A DNA stretch of 5,916 nucleotides from JBOHHR01 sp050740975. GTDB lineage: Bacteria; Pseudomonadota; Gammaproteobacteria; JBOHHR01. Shown here piece by piece: positions 1 through 4,910 of the stretch. How positions within the stretch are numbered: position 1 is the stretch's first letter; every line of letters begins with the position of its first letter. The stretch covers positions 1-5,916 of the forward strand of contig JBOIEE010000282.1 of assembly GCA_050740975.1 (NCBI GenBank), given 5' to 3'. Under the pieces are notes generated by a model that was given only the letters and a program-made list of their open reading frames with translations, was not told the DNA's origin and ran no database searches. The translations under genes were made by a program, and so were the position numbers.

Positions 1-778
1 ATACGGCGTTGCGTGCGCTTCGATAATCCGCCACTTGTTGGATGGTCAGCTTACCGTCCTTGACCTCGCGCACGATCGCTTCAAAGCCATTTCCGGCCTC
101 GGCGTACAAACATTGATTGGGGTAACAATGAGCCGCGACCGCACCGCTCAGCTGGTAGTAGGTTGAGCCGTCTTTCTGCCAACACCCGACGTTGTTGGCC
201 GACTGGCTCTCCCAGAAATCCGGGTCCATCGTCTTGGCTCCAGTGTAGAGAAGGCTGACATCGTCGAGAACCTTATCGCTGTAATAATCCTCTGCCGGGA
301 TCCCCAGCACCCGCGCCTTGATCCGAAGGTTAATATCCTTGGAAATCAAAATAACCTGCTTGTCGGGAAAATCTTTCCTGAGCGCGATCACGGTGCCCAA
401 AATGGTGTTATCCGGGTTCGTACCGGGTAGGGCGGCCGGCAATTCACTGGGCATGATACCGGTCTGCAGTCGCAGTCGACCCGCACGGCGCTGGCTGCCG
501 TGGGCGTTCTTCGGGTATGGCAATTCGAGGCCATCCTCAATCGCTTTGCGGTCGGCGTTTCCGATAAGATCATCGATGAACCGACTGACCTCCCGCGCGT
601 TACGCGCCAGCTCAGAAGTACCCTTTTTGGCCGCATCGAGCTCTTCCAGCACCACCATCGGAAGGTAGACATCATGCTCCTGAAAGCGAAAAAGGGAAGC
701 CGGATCGTGCAACAGCACGTTGGTATCGAGCACGAACACGGAAGCGTGTGGATGGGAAGGGCTGGCTGCTTTCATCAT
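1..778 (-). CDS. phoH: PIN-PhoH family protein (PhoH-like ATPase with N-terminal PIN domain), C-terminus cut off by window edge
   Basis: The minus strand reads open from the ATG at 778 to base 1, giving 259 residues of a family that is usually about 460 aa. Residues 12-155 form a PIN nuclease-type domain. The expected acidic metal-binding positions are visible: D18 in FVLDTNVLLHDP, E45/E46 in VLEELD, D123 in NPDNTIL and D148 in ISKDINLRIKA. Residues 160-259 are the linker (AEDYYSDK...YTG) leading to the PhoH P-loop ATPase domain, which lies outside the window. Fusions of this kind (YlaK or PhoH2 type) are cytoplasmic, and mycobacterial PhoH2 has been described as an RNA helicase/RNase. The exact role here is unknown. 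Start choice: ATGs at 790, 778 and 775 are all in frame. A weak GGGGCG sits just before 778, and nothing convincing precedes 790. The gene lies 63 bp after gcvR on the same strand and is probably co-transcribed. Family assignment is very secure; the start is moderately secure. Confidence 0.93.
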   Translation of the reverse strand, partial: MMKAASPSHPHASVFVLDTNVLLHDPASLFRFQEHDVYLPMVVLEELDAAKKGTSELARNAREVSRFIDDLIGNADRKAIEDGLELPYPKNAHGSQRRAGRLRLQTGIMPSELPAALPGTNPDNTILGTVIALRKDFPDKQVILISKDINLRIKARVLGIPAEDYYSDKVLDDVSLLYTGAKTMDPDFWESQSANNVGCWQKDGSTYYQLSGAVAAHCYPNQCLYAEAGNGFEAIVREVKDGKLTIQQVADYRSARNAV

Positions 779-841
779 TAGTCGCCCCATCGAGTCAAAG
801 CAGAGACTTTTAACAGTGCACGGGTCGAGGTTCCGCTCCTC

Positions 842-1396
842 TTACTTCACCGGTTCCATTACCGCGTCCAGGTTAAGCTGATCACAAAAGTCCATAAATT
901 CGCTCCGCAAGGCGGCTATCGAGCTGTTCGCCGGCACACCAATCGTCATGTGCAGGGAAAACATCGGGGTAGTGGTACGTTGAGCCGCATAGTTGCTGGT
1001 ATACATGTCTTCGATCCCGATCTCCCTGCTGGAAAAAAAGTGTGCCAGTTCATGCACAATGCCTGGCTTGTCCACAGAGACCACCTCCACGGCATAGGGC
1101 ATGATCCAACTTTCGGTATTTCTCCCCTCAGCGCGCTTGGATACGATGATGAGGTCTAACTTGTGTTCCAGCCGCGGGAAAACGTTCTCGATCTTGGCAA
1201 CGGTATCCCAAGTACCTGATAACAGCATCAACATGGCGAATTCCCCGCCCATCACCGCCATGCGACTGTCGACGATATTGCATCCGGCCTCTTTTATCGC
1301 CTTCGTGAGGGCATCGACCAAGTCGTTGCGGTTAGCGCCGATGGCAGAGACAACGAGAAGGTTTTCCGCTCGAGGGGCTTGTGCGCCTTGAGTCAA
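842..1396 (-). CDS. gcvR: GcvR-like ACT-domain regulator (glycine cleavage system transcriptional repressor family)
   Basis: This 184-aa soluble protein is close in length to E. coli GcvR (about 190 aa). It consists of two ACT domains, at roughly residues 12-85 (ENLLVVSAIGANRNDLVDAL) and 100-178 (YAVEVVSVDKPGIVHELAHF), joined by a short linker. ACT domains bind amino acids. In E. coli, GcvR has no DNA-binding domain and blocks the activator GcvA when glycine is scarce. I infer a similar glycine-sensing role here, but no gcv genes are in view. The start is a TTG at 1396, with AGGG about 8 bases upstream. The reading frame just upstream offers no ATG, and the conserved ENLLVVSA block begins at residue 11, so little sequence can be missing. 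It is divergent from dapA, a common gammaproteobacterial layout. The next gene on its strand is phoH; the peroxiredoxin gene bcp that often follows gcvR is absent. Confidence 0.9.
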   Translation of the reverse strand: MTQGAQAPRAENLLVVSAIGANRNDLVDALTKAIKEAGCNIVDSRMAVMGGEFAMLMLLSGTWDTVAKIENVFPRLEHKLDLIIVSKRAEGRNTESWIMPYAVEVVSVDKPGIVHELAHFFSSREIGIEDMYTSNYAAQRTTTPMFSLHMTIGVPANSSIAALRSEFMDFCDQLNLDAVMEPVK

Positions 1397-1416
1397 TGGG
1401 CAAACCCTGCAAATGA

Positions 1417-1445
1417 AAGAAAAGGCATGGTAGCCGGAATGTCAA
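1417..1445 (-). promoter_or_regulatory. Candidate sigma-70 promoter for gcvR
   Basis: On the minus strand an exact TTGACA -35 box occupies 1445-1440. The best -10 at 16-18 bp spacing is only a T-rich stretch (TTTTCT/TTTCTT, three of six matches), around 1423-1417. Initiation would fall near 1410, leaving a leader of only about a dozen bases before the TTG start. The -35 is convincing and the -10 is not, so confidence is low. Confidence 0.3.
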
Positions 1446-1536
1446 CGACAGGGAAAGGGCTTTGCCGCCATCCAGGGGCTGATCCGCATGTGAAACAGTA
1501 TACCCTAAATCCTGGGATGTGCTCTAGCCTTGCCGG

Positions 1537-1565
1537 TTGTCATGTTTCAGACGCGCAAGTACCAT
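1537..1565 (+). promoter_or_regulatory. Candidate sigma-70 promoter for dapA-bamC
   Basis: TTGTCA (five of six matches to the -35 consensus, 1537-1542) is followed by a 17-bp spacer and TACCAT (four of six matches to the -10, 1560-1565). This spacing is optimal. Transcription would start near 1572 and give a leader of about 60 bases before dapA. No operator or riboswitch structure was recognised in that leader. Confidence 0.45.
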
Positions 1566-1616
1566 GGTGGTGTAGGAATAGGCTCCGAAGACCAAGTCCA
1601 AGTCTCGCATTTTGCC

Positions 1617-1622
1617 AGAGGT
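1617..1622 (+). promoter_or_regulatory. Ribosome binding site that decides the dapA start
   Basis: AGAGGT lies 8 bases before the ATG at 1631 but only 2 bases before the in-frame GTG at 1625. Spacing therefore favours the ATG. That start also gives the N-terminus MFQGSMVAIVTPM, which matches the usual DapA beginning (MFxGSIVALVTPM). Confidence 0.7.
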
Positions 1623-1630
1623 AAGTGACG

Positions 1631-2521
1631 ATGTTCCAGGGGAGTATGGTAGCGATCGTAACGCCGATGCAGTCCGGAATAGGACCTGATACCCCGCTAG
1701 ACCTGGACGCCTTGGCCGAGCTCATTGAGTTTCACCTCGAAAATCAGACCGATGCCATCGTCGCTGTTGGAACCACCGGTGAATCGGCTACGCTAAACGA
1801 GCAAGAACACTGCACGGTGATCGGCTTCGTTATCGAACGAGTTAGAGGTCGCGTACCTGTCATAGCCGGCACCGGCGCAAACTCCACTACGGAGGCGATA
1901 CGCTTGACCGACTGGGCCAAACGAGCCGGTGCCCAAGCCTGCTTACTGGTGACGCCTTACTACAACAAACCCACCCAAGAGGGCCTCTACCGGCACCACA
2001 AGGCGGTTGCCGAGGCGGTCGCGATCCCGCAGATTTTATACAATGTCCCAGGGCGCACAGCCTGTGATATGCTTCCCGAAACAGCAGCCCGCTTGTCCCA
2101 GATCGACACTATCATCGGCATCAAAGAGGCCACGGGGGACTTAGAACGGGCGAACCGCCTACGCGCCTTGTGCGGAGACGAATTTATTTTGTTGAGTGGG
2201 GACGATGCCACCGCGATGGAATTCATGCTACGCGGGGGTCAGGGTGTCATCTCGGTTACCGCGAATGTGGCACCAAAAGCCATGCACCAGATGTGCATGG
2301 CCGCCGCCGGTGGGAAGCGCGAGCAAGCCGAGAGAATCAATCAGCGCTTAGAGGGGCTGCATCAAAGGTTATTCTTGGAGTCCAATCCTATCCCCGTAAA
2401 GTGGGCTCTTAACAAAATGGGGTTGATCCGACCCGGGCTCCGGTTGCCGCTTACCTGGCTCTCCGAGCGCTACCACGGCTCGCTCTTTGAGGCTCTGGCA
2501 CAAGCCGGGATCCCTCACTAA
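1631..2521 (+). CDS. dapA: 4-hydroxy-tetrahydrodipicolinate synthase (DapA)
   Basis: DapA condenses pyruvate with L-aspartate-4-semialdehyde, the first committed step of lysine and meso-diaminopimelate synthesis in the cytoplasm. The 296-aa product is full length for this TIM-barrel family and carries its signatures: GTTGES with T48 and T49 near residue 48, the TPYYNKP segment with Y110/Y111, YNVPGRT with the proton-relay tyrosine Y137 and substrate-binding R142, and GIKEATGD with the Schiff-base lysine K165. LLSGDDA at 187-193 and GVISVTANV at 205-213 are further conserved barrel strands. All catalytic residues are present, so the enzyme should be active. The ATG at 1631 is preferred over GTG at 1625 on Shine-Dalgarno spacing and family N-terminus. 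It is followed 61 bp later by bamC, the same order as dapA-nlpB in E. coli, and the two are probably co-transcribed. Feedback control by lysine cannot be judged from the sequence alone. Confidence 0.98.
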   Translation: MFQGSMVAIVTPMQSGIGPDTPLDLDALAELIEFHLENQTDAIVAVGTTGESATLNEQEHCTVIGFVIERVRGRVPVIAGTGANSTTEAIRLTDWAKRAGAQACLLVTPYYNKPTQEGLYRHHKAVAEAVAIPQILYNVPGRTACDMLPETAARLSQIDTIIGIKEATGDLERANRLRALCGDEFILLSGDDATAMEFMLRGGQGVISVTANVAPKAMHQMCMAAAGGKREQAERINQRLEGLHQRLFLESNPIPVKWALNKMGLIRPGLRLPLTWLSERYHGSLFEALAQAGIPH

Positions 2522-2582
2522 AATACATCGCGTCGACCAATCACGACTTAGCCGCGCCAAGATCAGTATCGTTAAGATCAAC

Positions 2583-3704
2583 ATGTTGTGGAGATCCTTT
2601 TGGCTCTTAGTCCTCTTGCTCTCGGGCTGTAGCAGGTTTTTTCCGGCACTCGATGAGATAGTTCCAGACAAACGCAAGGAATACCAAAGAGCGGAATCAT
2701 TACCCGATTTAGAGATCCCTCCTGATCTTTCGTCTGACACCATCAAAGACTCCATGGCGGTGCCGGAAATCAACGAGGAGGGAGCAGCCGCGTATTCCAC
2801 GTACCAAGAGCGCGTCGACAGAAGCAAGGACGTGGGTGCAAGCTCCACCAACAGCGTTGCCGCCACGGCTCTTGGCGACGAGACGGCTATCATCGTTTCG
2901 GGAACCGTTGCGGAAACCTGGCCAAGGCTTATCGCCTTTTGGCGGCAACAGGGCTATGCCTTAGAGCTTGATGACCGGGATTTGGGTGTGATTGAAACCG
3001 CTTGGCGGGAGGATCGCCAAGCGCTGGTGCGGAATAAGTTTAAGCTATTTGTGGAACCGAGCGAAACGCCGAGCGGCAGCACTCTGTTTTTATCCCACAA
3101 AGGCGAGCAGATGGTCCCCGAAGGCGAGAACGTTTCCTGGATCCCGCGCGAGCGCGATGAGCGGTTGGAAAAAACACTTGCGGGAGAGCTACAGGCAGCC
3201 CTGAAAGGAGCTTTGGAACATACCTCGCCAGCAACGGTGGAAACCCCGGCCAGCGAACCCGCAGAACCCTCCTCTTCCGGTCAGCGCGCGCAACTGCTAA
3301 ACGCGGGTGGCAACAAGCTTTACCTCACTCTGCCGGAAGATTTCTCGGGCGCGTGGCGCGACACCGGGTTTGCCCTAGAACATGCGCGGGCTATAACCAT
3401 TGAAGACCGAGACCGTACACGGGGTGTCTATTACATACGCTATTCTTCCCGCCGCGGTGAAGACGAGTCGGAGGGCTCGGAACAAGCGGAGCGTAGTGCC
3501 TGGTCAAAGCTCGCTTTCTGGAAAAGCGATGACTCTAAGAAATTCCAGATCAGCGTGACCGGTGTCGGTCCTAAGGCGGAGATTGTCGTGCTCGATCCAG
3601 ATGGACGATGGGACCAAAGTAAGACCGCCACTGAAATCCTCGAACTGCTGAGAACTCAACTTAACAACGCGCCGCCCGTGGCCAGTACTTTGCCAGGAAC
3701 CTAA
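2583..3704 (+). CDS. bamC: Outer membrane protein assembly factor BamC (NlpB/DapX lipoprotein)
   Basis: BamC is a lipoprotein subunit of the BAM complex that inserts beta-barrel proteins into the outer membrane. The 373-aa product begins with a short lipoprotein signal (residues 1-15, hydrophobic LLVLLLSG) ending in lipobox LSGC, so C16 would be lipidated. Position +2 is Ser, consistent with outer-membrane sorting. Residues about 28-50 (RKEYQRAESLPDLEIPPDL) form the conserved unstructured segment that contacts BamD in E. coli. Two helix-grip domains follow, at about 100-212 (with IETAWREDRQ and FLSHKGEQ) and about 240-362 (LYLTLPEDFSGAWRDTGFAL, IEDRDRTRGVYYIRY). They are separated by a Ser/Pro/Glu-rich linker at about 213-236. 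It is slightly longer than the 344-aa E. coli protein, with an acidic insertion near 290-320. The ATG at 2583 was chosen because it places the signal peptide at the N-terminus; the open frame extends upstream into dapA but without a plausible start. The Shine-Dalgarno is weak, suggesting coupled expression with dapA. Confidence 0.93.
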   Translation: MLWRSFWLLVLLLSGCSRFFPALDEIVPDKRKEYQRAESLPDLEIPPDLSSDTIKDSMAVPEINEEGAAAYSTYQERVDRSKDVGASSTNSVAATALGDETAIIVSGTVAETWPRLIAFWRQQGYALELDDRDLGVIETAWREDRQALVRNKFKLFVEPSETPSGSTLFLSHKGEQMVPEGENVSWIPRERDERLEKTLAGELQAALKGALEHTSPATVETPASEPAEPSSSGQRAQLLNAGGNKLYLTLPEDFSGAWRDTGFALEHARAITIEDRDRTRGVYYIRYSSRRGEDESEGSEQAERSAWSKLAFWKSDDSKKFQISVTGVGPKAEIVVLDPDGRWDQSKTATEILELLRTQLNNAPPVASTLPGT

Positions 3705-3717
3705 GCCCGTTCTTAGG
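3700..3717 (+). repeat. Small inverted repeat overlapping the bamC stop codon
   Basis: CCTAAG and CTTAGG form a 6-bp stem around a 6-base loop, spanning the bamC TAA stop. No T-run follows, so it does not look like a classical intrinsic terminator. It could help mark the end of the dapA-bamC transcript, or it could be chance. Confidence 0.25.
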
Positions 3718-3829
3718 CGGCGGTAATACATAGGGCACTCGGGTTCCAGCGGTTGACGGTTTCGGACAGGGGTTAGTCCGGATCGATGCTTCGATGCTCG
3801 TGCCTTCGGCCCTCGCGGGTTCGCTTTCC

Positions 3830-3858
3830 CTTGAAAAGAGTTTGCATGTTCCCCATAT
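3830..3858 (+). promoter_or_regulatory. Heat-shock (sigma-32/RpoH) promoter of hsp20
   Basis: TTTCCCTTGAAAA, with its CTTGAAA core at 3830-3836, is followed by a 14-base spacer and CCCCATAT at 3851-3858. This nearly matches the known enterobacterial sigma-32 consensus (CCCTTGAA, 13-17 bases, CCCCATnT). Transcription would start near 3864, leaving a leader of about 40 bases before hsp20. The match and its position directly upstream of a heat-shock gene make this the best-supported regulatory site in the window. Confidence 0.85.
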
Positions 3859-3890
3859 CTAGGACGGACAGTTGTTACCAAACTCTCTTT

Positions 3891-3895
3891 GGAGG
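3891..3895 (+). promoter_or_regulatory. Strong Shine-Dalgarno of hsp20
   Basis: GGAGG lies 8 bases before the ATG at 3904 and decides the start over the in-frame TTG at 3889, which overlaps the Shine-Dalgarno itself. Its first two G bases fall in the 3' arm of a small predicted hairpin, CCAAA/TTTGG (3878-3892, 5-base loop), which could reduce access at low temperature. Confidence 0.8.
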
Positions 3896-3903
3896 AAAAG
3901 TTC

Positions 3904-4329
3904 ATGACCATCGTTCAGTATACCCCTTGGACCGTATTGAACCGTGTCCGCGCCGAGCTGCTGGGAAAGCCGTCTTCTTGGGAGCGGATTGCGGACGGAT
4001 CAGTTTCTTGGTCTCCGGCGGTTGACATTCGCGAATACGATGACCGCTACGTTCTTTTTGTGGATGTACCCGGCGTGGATCCCAAAGAACTGGAAATCAC
4101 CGTGGGAAATGGAATTTTGACAATCAAGGGCAGTCGCGGCGAGGAAAATCTCGAAGCGCGGCAGCGTCTCCGCCACCTTGAGCGCAGGCGTGGTGATTTT
4201 TGCCGGAGCTTTGTTCTGCCTGACACGGTTGATGCGGACCGTGTAAGCGGATCCCAGCGGAACGGCGTAGTGGAGATCGTGGTTCCGAAAAAGGAAGAGG
4301 TTCAGTCACGCAAGATTGTGGTCAATTGA
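3904..4329 (+). CDS. Hsp20/alpha-crystallin family small heat-shock protein
   Basis: This 141-aa cytoplasmic holdase chaperone would bind unfolding proteins and keep them available for ATP-dependent refolding. The alpha-crystallin domain spans about residues 38-128. It contains WSPAVDIREYDDRYVLFVDVPGVDPKEL in its first half (residues 36-63), the GDFCRSFVLP strand (97-106) and NGVVEIVVPKK (120-130), the family's G-V/L-x-I-x-x-P-K signature. The C-terminus carries an I-x-V type motif (RKIVVN, I138-V140), which in this family anchors oligomer contacts. The N-terminal arm is short (about 37 residues) and contains the PWTVLNRVRAEL helix. Length and motifs are complete. It sits alone between bamC and a kinase remnant, with its own near-consensus RpoH promoter and a hairpin after the stop, so it is probably a monocistronic heat-induced gene. 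The family is often called hspA/ibp, but no specific symbol is justified. Confidence 0.96.
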   Translation: MTIVQYTPWTVLNRVRAELLGKPSSWERIADGSVSWSPAVDIREYDDRYVLFVDVPGVDPKELEITVGNGILTIKGSRGEENLEARQRLRHLERRRGDFCRSFVLPDTVDADRVSGSQRNGVVEIVVPKKEEVQSRKIVVN

Positions 4330-4340
4330 AGAGCTATAGC

Positions 4341-4369
4341 GACGAACGGCACAGGACGCGCCGTTCGTC
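4341..4369 (+). terminator. Hairpin downstream of hsp20, possible terminator
   Basis: GACGAACGGC (4341-4350) and GCCGTTCGTC (4360-4369) form a perfect 10-bp GC-rich stem with a 9-base loop, starting 12 bases after the hsp20 stop. No T-run follows, so it is either a non-canonical terminator or a 3'-end stabilising structure. The position and perfect stem make a role at the end of the hsp20 transcript likely. Confidence 0.55.
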
Positions 4370-4457
4370 CTAACGGCCCAACAGCAGGGTCTGGGGTATG
4401 CCGTGATGCCGTTAAGCGGCCGCAGCAGGTTTGATCCCCTCGACGGATTGGGAGAAA

Positions 4458-4790
4458 ATGAAGCCACCGATCTTAATACTAACTTCATCGGCCATAAGGG
4501 AATCGGTTCGCCGTACTGCGCTCAAGCCCGGGTCCGAGTTGCTCTGGTATCGAATCGAACGGGTGCTTGGGCAGGGGAGTTTCGGCATCACCTACCTAGC
4601 GCAGGACCGCAACCTCGAACGGCGGGTGGCCATCAAGGAATATTTGCCGGTGGGGGTGGCGGGACGCGACGAGGAAGGCGACGTCCACTCGGTTTTCGAG
4701 GATGTCGACGCCGCTCAGTACCGCTGGGGGCTAGAGCGTTTTATCACCGAGGCATTACCTTGCCGTACCAACCCACCGCTTGCAGTGTAA
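4458..4790 (+). pseudogene. Truncated serine/threonine protein kinase, N-lobe remnant only
   Basis: The frame encodes 110 residues whose middle matches the start of bacterial Hanks-type (PknB-like) kinases of the LKPG...YRIERVLGQGxFGITYLAxD group. Visible elements are the glycine loop GQGSFGITY (38-46), the ATP-binding lysine in VAIKEYLP (K60), and the start of helix C in WGLERFITEA with the expected glutamate (E98). After E98-A99 the similarity stops abruptly. Eleven unrelated residues (LPCRTNPPLAV) lead to a TAA, and the HRD catalytic loop, DFG motif and whole C-lobe are missing from all frames up to the next gene at 4911. A kinase of this size cannot be catalytic. A deletion or rearrangement near 4752 is the simplest explanation. 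The start is uncertain: ATG 4458 has GGGAG only 3 bases upstream, and TTG 4431 is also in frame. An expressed ATP-binding fragment is possible but less likely. Confidence 0.75.
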
Positions 4791-4910
4791 TGGTCTATCC
4801 TTATTCTGGAAGTCCCAGTCGAAAAAGGGAGCTTTACTAAGCCGTGGGAGTCTAAGCACTTGCTTCGCCCATGAGCGGCTTGCGACGCAATACCACAACA
4901 TGGATCTGCT
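4791..4910. other. Unassigned spacer between kinase remnant and GT51 gene
   Basis: No recognisable gene, tRNA or transposon end was found on either strand. None of the three plus frames resumes kinase motifs. An in-frame TGA at 4872-4874 closes the frame of the next gene upstream of its ATG. The sequence probably includes whatever joined the kinase fragment at about 4752, but its origin is not recognisable by eye. Confidence 0.5.

Noticed and set aside
318..781. Open frames antisense to, or in other frames of, the PIN-PhoH gene
   Set aside because: The minus-strand frame from 778 contains all the PIN motifs. The others show no family features and are shadows.
1379..1624. 81-codon plus-strand open frame between gcvR and dapA
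   Set aside because: It begins inside gcvR, has no Shine-Dalgarno or recognisable domain, and runs through the likely dapA promoter and leader.
1625..1630. GTG at 1625 as the dapA start
   Set aside because: The Shine-Dalgarno AGAGGT is only 2 bases away from it, and the family N-terminus begins at the ATG at 1631.
2487..2582. Longer bamC start at TTG 2487, overlapping the dapA end
   Set aside because: It would bury the lipoprotein signal 33 residues inside the protein. The ATG at 2583 places the signal and lipobox correctly.
3740..3829. Possible tRNA or tRNA fragment, because of GGGTTCC and GCGGGTTCGC T-arm-like strings
   Set aside because: The flanking bases do not form a T-stem, and no acceptor or anticodon arm could be found at the right distances.
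4403..4840. 145-codon plus-strand open frame overlapping the kinase remnant
   Set aside because: Its translation is rich in Gly and Arg runs typical of an out-of-frame shadow, while the other frame carries clear kinase motifs. It does not continue the kinase after the break.
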